A DNA stretch of 52,019 bases from Cypionkella sp. (GCA_023255415.1 JALRIN010000018.1:1-52019); one strand, 5' to 3'; positions 31,110 to 39,913 are shown, numbered from the stretch's first letter. The notes: generated from the sequence alone by a model not told the origin. Program-made: numbers and translations.

Positions 31110-32768
31110 ATGCAGGCGCAGTATGTGATTATTGGCTCGGGCTCGGCAGGCTCGGCGATTGCCTATCGGTTGGGCGAGGCCGGCAAGTCGGTGATCGTGA
31201 TCGAACAGGGCGGCAGTGATCGGGGTCCATTTATTCAGATGCCAGCGGCGCTGTCTTATCCGATGAACATGCCGATCTACGATTGGGGGTTTCAGTCTGA
31301 ACCCGAGCCGCATTTGGGCGGGCGCAGGCTGGCCACGCCGCGCGGCAAGGTGGTGGGCGGATCCTCGAGCATCAACGGCATGGTCTATGTGCGCGGCAAT
31401 GCCAAGGATTACGATACTTGGGAAGCGATGGGCGCGCAGGGCTGGTCCTATGCCGATGTGTTGCCCTATTTCCAGCGCATGGAGCATTGGCACGGCGCCA
31501 AAGATGCGGGCGGCGATGCAGGCTTTCGCGGCCGCAAGGGGCCCTTGCACATCACCCGCGGGCCGCGCAACAACCCGCTGTTTGACGCCTTTATCAAGGC
31601 AGGTCAGCAAGCGGGCTACCCCGTTACCCCCGATTACAATGGCGCCCAGCAAGAGGGGTTTGGCGCGATGGAGGCGACGATCTATAAGGGTCAGCGCTGG
31701 TCGGCGGCCAATGCCTATCTGAAACCCGCGATCAAGGCGGGCAATGTCACGCTGGTGCGCGGCTTTGCCCGCCGGGTGGTGATCGAGGCCGGTCGGGCTG
31801 TCGGCGTCGAGATCGAGCGCGCGGGCGCAATCGAGGTGATCCGCGCCAGCGCTGAGGTGATCGTTGCGGCCTCGGCGATCAATTCGCCCAAGATCTTGAT
31901 GCTGTCGGGCATTGGCGATGCGGCCCAGCTTGCACCATTGGGCATTCCTGTGGTTGCCGACCGCAAGGGCGTGGGGGCTAATCTGCAAGACCATCTGGAG
32001 GTCTATATGCAGTTTCAGGCCAAACTGCCGATAACGCTTTATAAATACTGGAATATCCTTGGCAAAGCCCTGATCGGCGCGCAGTGGTTGTTCACCCGCA
32101 AGGGCCTTGGCGCCAGCAATCAGTTCGAGGCTTGCGGCTTTATTCGCAGCGATAAGGGCGTGGAATACCCCGACATTCAGTATCACTTTTTGCCCATCGC
32201 GGTGCGCTATGACGGCAAGGTGGCGGCGGGCGGCCATGGCTTTCAGGTGCATACTGGGCCAATGCGCTCGGCCTCACGCGGGGCGGTGACGCTGGCCTCG
32301 GCCGACCCAAAGGTCGCGCCAAAGATCGTGTTCAACTATATGTCGCAGGCCAGCGATTGGCGCGATTTCCGCAAAGCGCTGCGGCTGACGCGCGAGATTT
32401 TTGCCCAAGCCGCGATGGCCGTGCATGTGAAAACCGAGATCCAGCCCGGCGAGCATTTGCAAAGCGACGCAGAGCTGGACAGCTTTATCCGTGATCATGC
32501 CGAAAGCGCCTATCACCCCTGCGGCACCTGCCGGATGGGGCGGGCGGATGATCCGCTGGCGGTGGTTGATCCTGAATGCCGCGTGATTGGGGTCGAGGGG
32601 CTGCGGGTTGCCGACAGCTCGATCTTTCCGCAGGTGACCAATGGCAATCTGAACGGGCCTTCGATCATGACCGGCGAAAAAGCCGCCGATCACATCTTGG
32701 GGCGGCGCTTGGCGAAATCCAATCTGGCCCCGGTGCTGGCGCAAAATTGGCGCGAGGCACAGCGCTGA
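31110..32768 (+). CDS. betA: choline dehydrogenase
   Basis: A 552-residue GMC-family FAD oxidoreductase that oxidises choline to betaine aldehyde at the membrane. The N-terminal dinucleotide fold is YVIIGSGSAGSAIAYRLGE; GKVVGGSSSINGMVYVRG and the C-terminal YHPCGTCRMG and PQVTNGNLNGPS are GMC/BetA hallmarks, with the active-site His in YHPCGTC. A good ribosome binding site (GGAGAGAAG) precedes the ATG. It is the last gene of betIBA. A perfect FNR-type box begins two bases after its stop. Confidence 0.96.
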   Translation: MQAQYVIIGSGSAGSAIAYRLGEAGKSVIVIEQGGSDRGPFIQMPAALSYPMNMPIYDWGFQSEPEPHLGGRRLATPRGKVVGGSSSINGMVYVRGNAKDYDTWEAMGAQGWSYADVLPYFQRMEHWHGAKDAGGDAGFRGRKGPLHITRGPRNNPLFDAFIKAGQQAGYPVTPDYNGAQQEGFGAMEATIYKGQRWSAANAYLKPAIKAGNVTLVRGFARRVVIEAGRAVGVEIERAGAIEVIRASAEVIVAASAINSPKILMLSGIGDAAQLAPLGIPVVADRKGVGANLQDHLEVYMQFQAKLPITLYKYWNILGKALIGAQWLFTRKGLGASNQFEACGFIRSDKGVEYPDIQYHFLPIAVRYDGKVAAGGHGFQVHTGPMRSASRGAVTLASADPKVAPKIVFNYMSQASDWRDFRKALRLTREIFAQAAMAVHVKTEIQPGEHLQSDAELDSFIRDHAESAYHPCGTCRMGRADDPLAVVDPECRVIGVEGLRVADSSIFPQVTNGNLNGPSIMTGEKAADHILGRRLAKSNLAPVLAQNWREAQR

Positions 32769-32770
32769 GT

Positions 32771-32784
32771 TTGATCAAGATCAA
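32771..32784. promoter_or_regulatory. FNR/FnrL-type box ahead of DUF465 gene
   Basis: TTGATCAAGATCAA is a perfect match to TTGAT-N4-ATCAA, the FNR (FnrL in Rhodobacter) and also NNR/DNR consensus. It is centred about 59 bases before the ATG of the DUF465 gene, leaving room for a class II-type promoter. This suggests induction under low oxygen. Confidence 0.75.
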
Positions 32785-32836
32785 GGTGTTAGGTGGGAAA
32801 TGCGGCTAATCTGATCCAAGGAAGAAGGAGCAGACC

Positions 32837-33070
32837 ATGTCACATACCCCCCACGCCCTGGCCGAAGAATTTCCCGAACTTGCGCAAAAAATCGCCGCGC
32901 TGAAGGACAGCGATGCGCATTTTGCCAAGCTGGTCGAAAGCTATAACGACATCAACCACAAGGTTTACCGCGCCGAAAACCGGCTTGATCTGCTGACCGA
33001 AGCGCAGGAAGAGGCGCTGAAACGCGAACGCGCGCTGCTGAAAGACCAAATCTGGAGCCAAGCGAAATAG
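32837..33070 (+). CDS. DUF465 (YdcH-like) small coiled-coil protein
   Basis: A 77-residue protein of the DUF465 family: a helical hairpin with SHTPHALAEEFPELAQKI, HFAKLVESYNDINHKVYRAE and an acidic/basic heptad-rich second helix ending KDQIWSQAK. The function of the family is not established. The start is clear (AAGAAGGAG 7-9 bases before the ATG). It is a single gene with an FNR-type box upstream and faces the convergent ABC transporter ATPase gene 13 bases away. Confidence 0.9.
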   Translation: MSHTPHALAEEFPELAQKIAALKDSDAHFAKLVESYNDINHKVYRAENRLDLLTEAQEEALKRERALLKDQIWSQAK

Positions 33071-33083
33071 CGGCTTGGCGGTG

Positions 33084-34154
33084 TTAGGCCGCCAAGACAA
33101 TCAGATCGCGCGGGTTAAATTCAATCGCCACATGATCGCCCACCATCGGTGGGGCATGATCAAAGCGGTTAAAGGTATCCAGCGCCAGTGCTTGCCCGCC
33201 CGCTTGCAGCCGCAAGCGGATGACCGCGCCCATGAATTCAACTGCCGTCACTTCGGCGGGCAGGGTGGTGATTTCGCCCGTAGCCGCGCCTTTGTGGCCT
33301 TGCAGGTGCAGGGCTTCGGGGCGCAGGGCAAGCGCGATCTGGCTGCCCTTTGCGCCTTGAATCGGGGTGGAAAGCCGCAGGGCTTGGCCTGCCATGCCAA
33401 CCTCGCCCGCGCTTGGGTCAAGGATGGTGGCGGTCAGGGTGTTCAGGGTGCCGACGAAATTGGCGACAAAGCGGCTGCTGGGTTGGCTGTAGATCTGAAA
33501 CGGTGTGCCGATTTGTTCTGCGCGGCCATCGTTCATTACCACCACGCGGTCTGACATCGACAGCGCCTCTTCCTGATCATGGGTGACGAAAATCGTGGTG
33601 ATGCCCAGCTTTTGCTGGATCTCGCGAATTTCGGCACGCAGGCTGACACGGATTTTCGCGTCCAGCGCTGAAAGCGGCTCGTCCAGCAACAAGACCCTTG
33701 GCCGGGGTGCCAAGGCGCGGGCCAAGGCCACGCGCTGCTGCTGGCCCCCCGACAGCTGATAGGGATAGCGCGCGCCCAGATCCGGCAGGCCGATCAGCGC
33801 CAGCATCTCGGCCACGCGGGCCTGTGCCTTTGCGGCAGCCACGCCTTGAATGCGCAGGCCAAAGCCGACGTTTTGCGCCACGGTCAGGTTGGGAAACAGC
33901 GCATAGGCCTGAAATACCATGCCGATGTTGCGCTGATTGGGGCGCTGGGTGGTGATGTCTTGCCCGTCAATCACAATCGCGCCCGCCGAGGGCGTCTCGA
34001 AGCCTGCCACCATGCGCAGCACCGTGGTTTTGCCGCAGCCCGATGGCCCCAGCAAGGACACAAACTCGCCCTGACCAATCCCCAGATCAAAGGATTTCAC
34101 CACATGATTGCCGCCAAAGGATTTTTGCAGGTTGCTCAGATCAAGAAATGCCAT
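33084..34154 (-). CDS. ABC importer ATP-binding protein (PotA/FbpC-type)
   Basis: A 356-residue ATPase with Walker A LLGPSGCGKTTVL, Q-loop VFQAYALFPNLT, signature LSGGQQQRVALARA, Walker B LLLDEPLSALDAK and a C-terminal TOBE-type regulatory region from about residue 240. It belongs to the Fe/spermidine/2-aminoethylphosphonate-type import ATPases. Its ATG shares one base with the stop of the second permease gene (TGATG). It is the last gene of a minus-strand importer operon (binding protein, two permeases, ATPase). The substrate is uncertain: the position beside phnCDE favours a phosphonate or another organic phosphorus compound, but polyamines or ferric ion remain possible. Confidence 0.88.
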   Translation of the reverse strand: MAFLDLSNLQKSFGGNHVVKSFDLGIGQGEFVSLLGPSGCGKTTVLRMVAGFETPSAGAIVIDGQDITTQRPNQRNIGMVFQAYALFPNLTVAQNVGFGLRIQGVAAAKAQARVAEMLALIGLPDLGARYPYQLSGGQQQRVALARALAPRPRVLLLDEPLSALDAKIRVSLRAEIREIQQKLGITTIFVTHDQEEALSMSDRVVVMNDGRAEQIGTPFQIYSQPSSRFVANFVGTLNTLTATILDPSAGEVGMAGQALRLSTPIQGAKGSQIALALRPEALHLQGHKGAATGEITTLPAEVTAVEFMGAVIRLRLQAGGQALALDTFNRFDHAPPMVGDHVAIEFNPRDLIVLAA

Positions 34155-34936
34155 CAGCGATGCGCCCTTTGATGTTTGAAAAGACGCGGGACCAGTTGGA
34201 TCAGCGCCATACAGCCCCAGGTCAGGGCAAAAGTCATAACCGCCAGTGCGGCGGGCTCGTAGGCCTTGTTGCCGCCGGCCCAGACCATGAAAGGGCCAAA
34301 GGCGGGGCGGTTCAGCAAGGCCGCAAAGACGTATTCGCCTATCACGATGGCAAAGGTCAAAAACGCCCCCGAGAGCACCGCCCCCAGCACATTGGGCAAG
34401 ATCACCCGCAGCAAGATCACCGGCCAGCTTGCGCCAAGGCTTTGCGCGGCCTCGGTCAGGGTGGCGATGTCGATCGCCGCAAGGCCAGTATCGACGGCGC
34501 GGTACATATAGGGCAGCGACAGCACCGAATAGCCCAGCATCAACAGCACATCAGTGCCAAAGGCGCTGCCGGTCATCGGCAACAGGCTCGAGGTGTTGAA
34601 CAGACGGATATAGCCAAACACGATCACAATCGGCGGGATCACCAACGGCAGCAGGGTGATAAACTCGATCAGCGGCCGCAGCCGTGGCAGTTTCAGGCGC
34701 ACCCAATAGACCGTGGGCACCACCACAAACACGCCAAAGACAATCGTCAGCAGCGCCATTACCGCAGAATAGCCAAAGGTGGCCTGAAACTGCGGATCCC
34801 CCAGCACCGAGCGATAGGCGTCAAGACTATAGGTGCCGCGCCGCATCCGCAGCGAAAACTCGACCATGCCGACCATCGGCAAAAAGAAATAGCAAAAGCC
34901 AAAGCCAAAGGCGGCCCAAGACCAGAAACGATTCAT
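34154..34936 (-). CDS. ABC importer permease 2 (PotC/ThiP-half type)
   Basis: A 260-residue permease with about six helices and an EAA loop (TEAAQSLGASWPVILLRVILPN). The frame is open far upstream inside the first permease gene. The ATG at 34936 was chosen because it gives an ATGA overlap with the first permease stop and the family start MNRFWSWAAF. Together with permease 1 it forms the channel of the importer. Its own stop overlaps the ATPase ATG by one base. Confidence 0.88.
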   Translation of the reverse strand: MNRFWSWAAFGFGFCYFFLPMVGMVEFSLRMRRGTYSLDAYRSVLGDPQFQATFGYSAVMALLTIVFGVFVVVPTVYWVRLKLPRLRPLIEFITLLPLVIPPIVIVFGYIRLFNTSSLLPMTGSAFGTDVLLMLGYSVLSLPYMYRAVDTGLAAIDIATLTEAAQSLGASWPVILLRVILPNVLGAVLSGAFLTFAIVIGEYVFAALLNRPAFGPFMVWAGGNKAYEPAALAVMTFALTWGCMALIQLVPRLFKHQRAHR

Positions 34937-35805
34937 TTCATCCACCTTTCGGCGCGGCTGCGCATCACGATATAGACGCCGTTTGACAGGCCGGTGATCA
35001 CGATCATGCCAAAGGCCAGCGCATAGCCCAGATGCGGGTCTTGCAGCACATCGCCGCGAATTTGGTTGAACAGCAGGATCGGCGCGATCGACAACAGCGA
35101 TCCGGTCAGCGCAATCGCCGTGGCCACAGCCCCGAAAGAATTGGCAAATAGCAGCGCCAAAGTCCCCAGCAAAGACGGCCAAAGCACCGGCAGCGCCACC
35201 ATCCGCCAATATTGTGCGGTGCTTGCGCCCAAAACCTCTGCCGCCTCGCGCCATTCGCGGCGCAGCCCGTCCACGGCAGGGGTGATGATCAAGACCATCA
35301 GCGGGATCTGGAAAAACACATAAGTCATCACCAGCCCCCAAAACCCGATCAGGTTAAAGCCCATGCTGTAGATATTCACCCCAAACCAATCGCGCAGCAG
35401 CATGGTGACAAAGCCCACCCTTCCCAGCGTCGCCATATAGGCAAAACTCAGCGGCACTCCGGCAAAGTTCGAGGCCACGCCCGAAAACGTCATCGTCACC
35501 GCACGCAAGCCGCGGGGCAGCCCGCCCAGACAGACCGCAAGTGCAATGGCAAAGCCGACCGAGCAGCCGATGACCGAAGAGGCAAGGCTTAGCCGGATCG
35601 ACAAGGAAAACGCATTGGTGATTTCAGGGGTGAACAGATTGCCGATGTTTTGCAGCGTCAGCTTGCCCTCGGCGTCAAAAAACGCCCCCGTGACGATGTT
35701 CATGGTCGGCAGGATCAAAAACAGCAGGGCAAAGGCCAAAAACGGCACAACCCCAAGCCAGTTCAAGGACCGTCCCCGTAGCAGCGGGCGCAGCTTTGGC
35801 ATCAT
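34933..35805 (-). CDS. ABC importer permease 1 (PotB-type)
   Basis: A 290-residue inner-membrane permease with about six helices and an EAA-type loop (WREAAEVLGASTAQYWRMVALPVLWP). The N-terminal LNWLGVVPFLAFALLFLILPTM forms the first helix. It follows the binding-protein gene by 59 bases with a terminator between them, and its end overlaps permease 2 (ATGA). It pairs with permease 2 as a heterodimer, the usual form for iron/polyamine/AEP-type importers. Confidence 0.88.
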   Translation of the reverse strand: MMPKLRPLLRGRSLNWLGVVPFLAFALLFLILPTMNIVTGAFFDAEGKLTLQNIGNLFTPEITNAFSLSIRLSLASSVIGCSVGFAIALAVCLGGLPRGLRAVTMTFSGVASNFAGVPLSFAYMATLGRVGFVTMLLRDWFGVNIYSMGFNLIGFWGLVMTYVFFQIPLMVLIITPAVDGLRREWREAAEVLGASTAQYWRMVALPVLWPSLLGTLALLFANSFGAVATAIALTGSLLSIAPILLFNQIRGDVLQDPHLGYALAFGMIVITGLSNGVYIVMRSRAERWMK

Positions 35806-35816
35806 TCATCCGATCA

Positions 35817-35854
35817 TAGAAAAAGCCCGCCCCGACTGGTATCGGGGCGGGCTT
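35817..35854 (-). terminator. terminator between binding protein and permease genes
   Basis: A perfect 13-bp stem AAGCCCGCCCCGA (35823-35835) / TCGGGGCGGGCTT (35842-35854) is followed on the minus strand by a TTTTTC tract. It ends most transcripts after the binding-protein gene and lets a fraction read into the permeases, the same design as choX-choW. Confidence 0.9.
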
Positions 35855-35864
35855 GGGGTGTTGA

Positions 35865-36965
35865 TTACTCGACTTTAACGCCGACGACAGCTTCCCAACC
35901 AGCGGTCACGCCTTCTTTATGCGCGCCTTGCTGTTCCAAAGTTGGGAACACGGCCTTTTCATAAGCAGCGGCTGGTGGCAGCTTTGCCATCATCGCGGCA
36001 GGGATCACGTCGCGCTTTGCCAGATCGTTAAAGCGGATCGGGTGGCAATAGCCGTTCAACCAGCCCAGTTGGCCTTCGTCGGAATAGATGTATTCCATCC
36101 AAAGTTTCGCGGCATTCGGATGCGGTGCAAAGGCCGAAATTGCCTGCACATAAACGCCCGCCAAAACGCCCGAAGCCGGGATCACGACTTCGGCTTTGGG
36201 GTTGCCAGCCAGCGTGTCGCGCCATGCCAGCGCGTTATAGTCCCAAGCGGCGACGATTGGGGTGGCGCCCTGTGCGATGGTGCCAGTCTTGCCGCTGACA
36301 GGAACGAAGTTACCGGCCTTGTTCAGACCCGCCATAAATTCCAAACCTTTCGCAGCCGAATCAGCACCCGGTGCGCCGCCTGCAGCCATACCTGCCGACA
36401 TCACCGACATCAGGCCTTGGTTGCCCGAACGCGGATCGCCCGACAAAGCGAAAGCGTTTGCATATTCTGGCTTCATCAGATCGGACCAATCGGTTGGCAC
36501 ATTGGCCACCAGATCGGTGTTCACGATAAAGGACATCACGCCGTAATAATCGCCATACCAAAAGCCATCGGCGTCTTTGGCGCTGTCTGGGATGCTGTCC
36601 CAGGTCGAGACTTTGTAAGGCTGAATCAGACCTTCGTCTTTGGCAGCGGGGCCAAACGACAGGCCGATGTCAACAACGTCTGGCGCTTGTGGGCCGGTGT
36701 TGCCTTTGTTGGCGCGGATCGCTTCCAATTCGTCAGCCGAGCTGCCGTCTGGGTTCAATTCATTGACAGTGATCTCTGGATACTTGGCTTTAAAGCCTTC
36801 GATCACGGCGCCATAGCCACACCAGTCGTGCGGCAAAGCGATGGTGGTCAGGCTGCCTTCAGCTTTGGCAGCGGCAACCAGATCGTCCATCGATTGGGCA
36901 GCCGCCATCGAGACGCCCATCGCCAGAAGGCTGGCCGAGGTTGCAAGGGTTTTCATCAGGGTCAT
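35865..36965 (-). CDS. periplasmic binding protein of unassigned ABC importer
   Basis: A 366-residue type II periplasmic binding protein with a signal peptide (MTLMKTLATSASLLAMGV, cut after MAAAQ). The mature region (SMDDLVAAAKAEGSLTTIAL, PDVVDIGLSFGP, DGFWYGDYYGVMSFIVNTD) resembles the Fe3+/spermidine/2-aminoethylphosphonate group. The ATG at 36965 gives a proper leader; the frame opens 14 codons earlier. It is divergent from phnC, with PhoB-like repeats between. A substrate such as 2-aminoethylphosphonate (AepX/PhnS-like) is inferred from position only. Ferric iron seems less likely because no iron-protein signature was recognised. Confidence 0.82.
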   Translation of the reverse strand: MTLMKTLATSASLLAMGVSMAAAQSMDDLVAAAKAEGSLTTIALPHDWCGYGAVIEGFKAKYPEITVNELNPDGSSADELEAIRANKGNTGPQAPDVVDIGLSFGPAAKDEGLIQPYKVSTWDSIPDSAKDADGFWYGDYYGVMSFIVNTDLVANVPTDWSDLMKPEYANAFALSGDPRSGNQGLMSVMSAGMAAGGAPGADSAAKGLEFMAGLNKAGNFVPVSGKTGTIAQGATPIVAAWDYNALAWRDTLAGNPKAEVVIPASGVLAGVYVQAISAFAPHPNAAKLWMEYIYSDEGQLGWLNGYCHPIRFNDLAKRDVIPAAMMAKLPPAAAYEKAVFPTLEQQGAHKEGVTAGWEAVVGVKVE

Positions 36966-37051
36966 CGGGACTCTCCTATATTGCACGGCGTGATGAGCCA
37001 GAATCACAAGCGGTTCTGGCGGGGCCTGCTGGCGGCAGAGCTAGGCTTGCT

Positions 37052-37069
37052 TTGTGACGGCTCTGTAAC
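37052..37069. promoter_or_regulatory. PHO-box-like direct repeat, near the importer
   Basis: TTGTGAC-GGCT-CTGTAAC is two 7-base half-sites with the 11-base period of PhoB sites. It lies 87 bases upstream of the importer binding-protein ATG (minus strand) and about 136 bases before phnC, so it could serve either side. Confidence 0.5.
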
Positions 37070-37119
37070 GGATTTGCGAATTATTTAAGCGATCTCAGAG
37101 TGTTGCGGTGCGTTCTTCT

Positions 37120-37159
37120 TGTCATTGAAGTTTCACATCGCTGAAATCTAAGCGTCACG
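37120..37159. promoter_or_regulatory. array of PHO-box-like half-sites upstream of phnC
   Basis: Half-sites spaced by exactly 11 bases start at 37120 (TTGTCAT), 37131 (GTTTCAC), 37142 (CTGAAAT, weak) and 37153 (GCGTCAC). The phase matches tandem PhoB binding (CTGTCAT-N4-CTGTCAT). The last half-site ends 45 bases before the phnC ATG. Phosphate-starvation control of phnCDE is the likely meaning. Confidence 0.5.
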
Positions 37160-37204
37160 AACACAGCCCATGGTGGCGCTGACACCAAAAGCGGGGCCAA
37201 GTGC

Positions 37205-38011
37205 ATGCTGACAATCCGGAACCTGTCGCGCCAATTCGGCGCGAAAGCCGCCGTGGACCGCGCCAGCTTTAGCTTGGATCGGGCGGGGTTCATCGGCATC
37301 ATTGGCCGCTCGGGTGCTGGCAAATCAACGCTGTTGCGGATGATCAACCGGCTGACGGACGTCAGTTCCGGCGAGATCAGTTTTGAGGGTCGGGTTGTCT
37401 CGACGCTGACCGGGGCTGCCAAGCGGCACTGGCAAGGCCAATGCGCGATGATCTTTCAACAGTTCAATCTGGTGCCGCGGATGGATGTGGCCTCGAATGT
37501 GCTGCACGGGCTTTTGAACAAACGCTCGACCCTGGCTGCGATGTTCAACATTTGGTCGGATGCCGATATTGCCCGGGCGCTGGCGATCCTTGACCGGCTT
37601 GGCATTGCCGATCAGGCCCCCAAGCGCGCCGAAGCGCTGTCTGGCGGCCAACAACAGCGCGTGGCGATTGCGCGTGCGCTGATGCAAGACCCCAAGATCA
37701 TTCTGGCCGATGAACCCATCGCCAGTCTTGACCCGATGAACGCCCAAGTGGTGATGGATGCGCTGCGCCGTATCCACGAGGAAGACGGCCGTATGGTCAT
37801 CGCCAACCTGCACACCTTGGACACCGCGCGGCGCTATTGCGACCGCGTGATCGGAATGCGCGACGGGCGCATCGTCTTTGACGGCACGCCTGATCAACTG
37901 ACCACAGGTGTCGCCCGCGACATCTACGGCGCAGATGCCTCGTTTTCCGAGGCGACAACCTCCACCGCTTTGCCCGCCGACCGCGCTTATGCCGAGGCGA
38001 TGCTGTCCTGA
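37205..38011 (+). CDS. phnC: phosphonate ABC transporter ATP-binding protein
   Basis: A 268-residue ATPase: Walker A GRSGAGKSTLLRMINRL, signature LSGGQQQRVAIARAL and Walker B IILADEPIASLDP, followed by MNAQVVMDAL typical of PhnC. It powers phosphonate import with PhnD and two PhnE proteins. It is first in the plus-strand phnC-phnD-phnE1-phnE2-acyltransferase unit and is preceded by the Pho-like array. Confidence 0.96.
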   Translation: MLTIRNLSRQFGAKAAVDRASFSLDRAGFIGIIGRSGAGKSTLLRMINRLTDVSSGEISFEGRVVSTLTGAAKRHWQGQCAMIFQQFNLVPRMDVASNVLHGLLNKRSTLAAMFNIWSDADIARALAILDRLGIADQAPKRAEALSGGQQQRVAIARALMQDPKIILADEPIASLDPMNAQVVMDALRRIHEEDGRMVIANLHTLDTARRYCDRVIGMRDGRIVFDGTPDQLTTGVARDIYGADASFSEATTSTALPADRAYAEAMLS

Positions 38012-38055
38012 CTTAACCCAAAGCCCCCAAGCTGGGGCGCAATTCGGAGACGACC

Positions 38056-38946
38056 ATGAAAAAGCTGCTAGTCCTTTTGGCTGCCACCACCTGCATCGGC
38101 ACCGCTCAGGCGCAAGAGATCAAAGAGTTCAACATCGGCATTCTGGGCGGCGAAAACGCGCAAGACCGTATGTCGTCGAACGAATGCTATCGCGCAAAGA
38201 TCGAAGAAGCCTTGGGTGTGCCGGTTCAGGTTTTCACCCCCGCCGATTATGACGGTGTGATTCAGGGCCTGCTGGGCGGCACCATCGACATGGCTTGGCT
38301 GGGCGCCTCGGGCTATGCCAAAACCTATCTGACCGATGCCAATGCGGTTGAAGTGCGCCTGACCAAAGAAAACCTGAACGGCTCGACCGGTTATTATTCC
38401 TTTGGTTTTGCCCGCAAAGACAGCGGCATCACCTCGATGGACGATGCCAAGGGCAAGGTTTTCGCTTTTGGCGAGCCGAACTCGACTTCGGGCTATCTGG
38501 TTCCCGGTGCGGAATTGATCGCGAAATACGGCCCTTTGGAGAACTACTTCTCTGAGGTGAAATTCTCGGGTGGTCACGAGCAGACCATCGTTGGCGTCAA
38601 CAATGGCGACTTCGCGGCGGGCGTGTCTTGGGCTGACGGCGTTGGCAACTGGGAAGACGGCTATTCTTCAGGCGCGTTTCGCAAGGCTGCTGACTCGGGT
38701 CTGGTCGACATGAACGATCTGGTGGAAATCTGGCGCTCGAAACTGATCCCGGAAGGTCCGATGGTTGTGCGCGCAGCACTGCCCGCTGACGTGAAGGACA
38801 AAGTCACCCAAGTGACCGCCGATCTGTGGGAAACCGATGCCAAATGCGCCTATGGCGTGGCTGCGGGTGACGCGAAAGACTTCGTGCCTGCAACCCACGA
38901 CATGTATCTGGGCATCATCGCCGCACGCCAACTCCAGGGCAACTAA
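38056..38946 (+). CDS. phnD: phosphonate-binding periplasmic protein
   Basis: A 296-residue binding protein with a signal peptide (MKKLLVLLAATTCIGTAQAQ). The mature part carries the PhnD motifs NIGILGGENAQDR, VQVFTPADYDGVIQGLLGG, DMAWLGASGYAK and FGEPNSTSGYLVPGAEL, the last being the phosphonate-binding Ser/Thr loop. A good ribosome binding site (CGGAGACGACC) precedes it. A strong hairpin follows before phnE1. Confidence 0.96.
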   Translation: MKKLLVLLAATTCIGTAQAQEIKEFNIGILGGENAQDRMSSNECYRAKIEEALGVPVQVFTPADYDGVIQGLLGGTIDMAWLGASGYAKTYLTDANAVEVRLTKENLNGSTGYYSFGFARKDSGITSMDDAKGKVFAFGEPNSTSGYLVPGAELIAKYGPLENYFSEVKFSGGHEQTIVGVNNGDFAAGVSWADGVGNWEDGYSSGAFRKAADSGLVDMNDLVEIWRSKLIPEGPMVVRAALPADVKDKVTQVTADLWETDAKCAYGVAAGDAKDFVPATHDMYLGIIAARQLQGN

Positions 38947-38962
38947 GATTTAAGCACCTTTT

Positions 38963-38988
38963 GCCGGACCCTTGTGAAAGGGTCCGGC
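38963..38988 (+). terminator. GUGA-capped hairpin between phnD and phnE1
   Basis: A perfect 11-bp stem GCCGGACCCTT (38963-38973) / AAGGGTCCGGC (38978-38988) is closed by a GTGA (GNRA-type) tetraloop and followed by ACTTTCATTT. It is likely an attenuator or 3' stabiliser that makes PhnD more abundant than the permeases. Confidence 0.8.
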
Positions 38989-39025
38989 ACTTTCATTTCG
39001 AACGCCAATATCTGCGGGAGCCAGC

Positions 39026-39913
39026 ATGGTTGATGTTTCTTTTGGGCCAAGCGGCGGCAAGCGGCATGATCCGACGACGCTGGAGGGGGCCTATCTGTTG
39101 CAAGCCCGTCGCAAGCGGCTTTATGGCACGATTTTGCTGGTGTTCTTTGTCGCGCTGATGGCCTCGGGGTTTCACACCGCCCAAGACCGTAATGCGGGCG
39201 ATTTTCTGGCAGGTCTGCACCGTTTGGATGATTTCCCGCGCGAGGTGTTTTCCGAAGCCTGGGCCAACCGCGCCAATCTGCCGGGGCTGTTTTTGAAATT
39301 TCTGCCCTCCTTGATCGAGACCATCAATATCGCCGCAACCGCCACCCTGATCGGGGTGCTGCTGGGCGCGCCGATGGCGATTTTATCGACGCGCGGTCTG
39401 GCGCGCTGGCCGGCGCTGACGCCGCTGTTTCGTCGCATGGCCGATGTGATGCGCGCTGTCCCCGAGATTGTGATCGCGCTGGTGCTGATCTTTATTCTGG
39501 GCAGCGGGCCGGTGCCTGCGGTTCTGGCGATTGCCTTTCACTCGGCGGGGGCCTTTGGCAAGCTGTTTTCGGAATCCGCCGAAAACGCCGATCTGAAACC
39601 GGTCGAAGGTTTGGCCTCGACTGGCGCGAATTGGTCGCAACAGATTTGGCTGGGGGTGCTGCCGCAGGTGGCGCCAAACTGGCTGTCCTATGCACTGATG
39701 CGGTTCGAGATCAATGTGCGGGCCTCGGCCATTCTGGGCTTTGTGGGCTCGGGTGGCATTGGCTATGATTTAAAGCTGGCGATGCAATGGGGGGGTGGCA
39801 AATATGATCAGGTGGTGGCGATTTTCCTGCTGCTGTTTCTGGCAATTGTGACCTTTGACCAGATTTCCAGCGCTGCCCGCAACCGGCTTGTGAAAGGTCG
39901 CAAAGATGTCTGA
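39026..39913 (+). CDS. phnE: phosphonate ABC transporter permease PhnE (1)
   Basis: A 295-residue permease with about five to six helices and the PhnE EAA-type loop SESAENADLKPVEGLASTGA. AKDRN... is preceded by one N-terminal helix (GTILLVFFVALMASGF). The gene ends 8 bases inside the next permease gene, so the two are translationally coupled. Together with the second PhnE it forms a heterodimeric channel for phosphonates. Confidence 0.94.
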   Translation: MVDVSFGPSGGKRHDPTTLEGAYLLQARRKRLYGTILLVFFVALMASGFHTAQDRNAGDFLAGLHRLDDFPREVFSEAWANRANLPGLFLKFLPSLIETINIAATATLIGVLLGAPMAILSTRGLARWPALTPLFRRMADVMRAVPEIVIALVLIFILGSGPVPAVLAIAFHSAGAFGKLFSESAENADLKPVEGLASTGANWSQQIWLGVLPQVAPNWLSYALMRFEINVRASAILGFVGSGGIGYDLKLAMQWGGGKYDQVVAIFLLLFLAIVTFDQISSAARNRLVKGRKDV

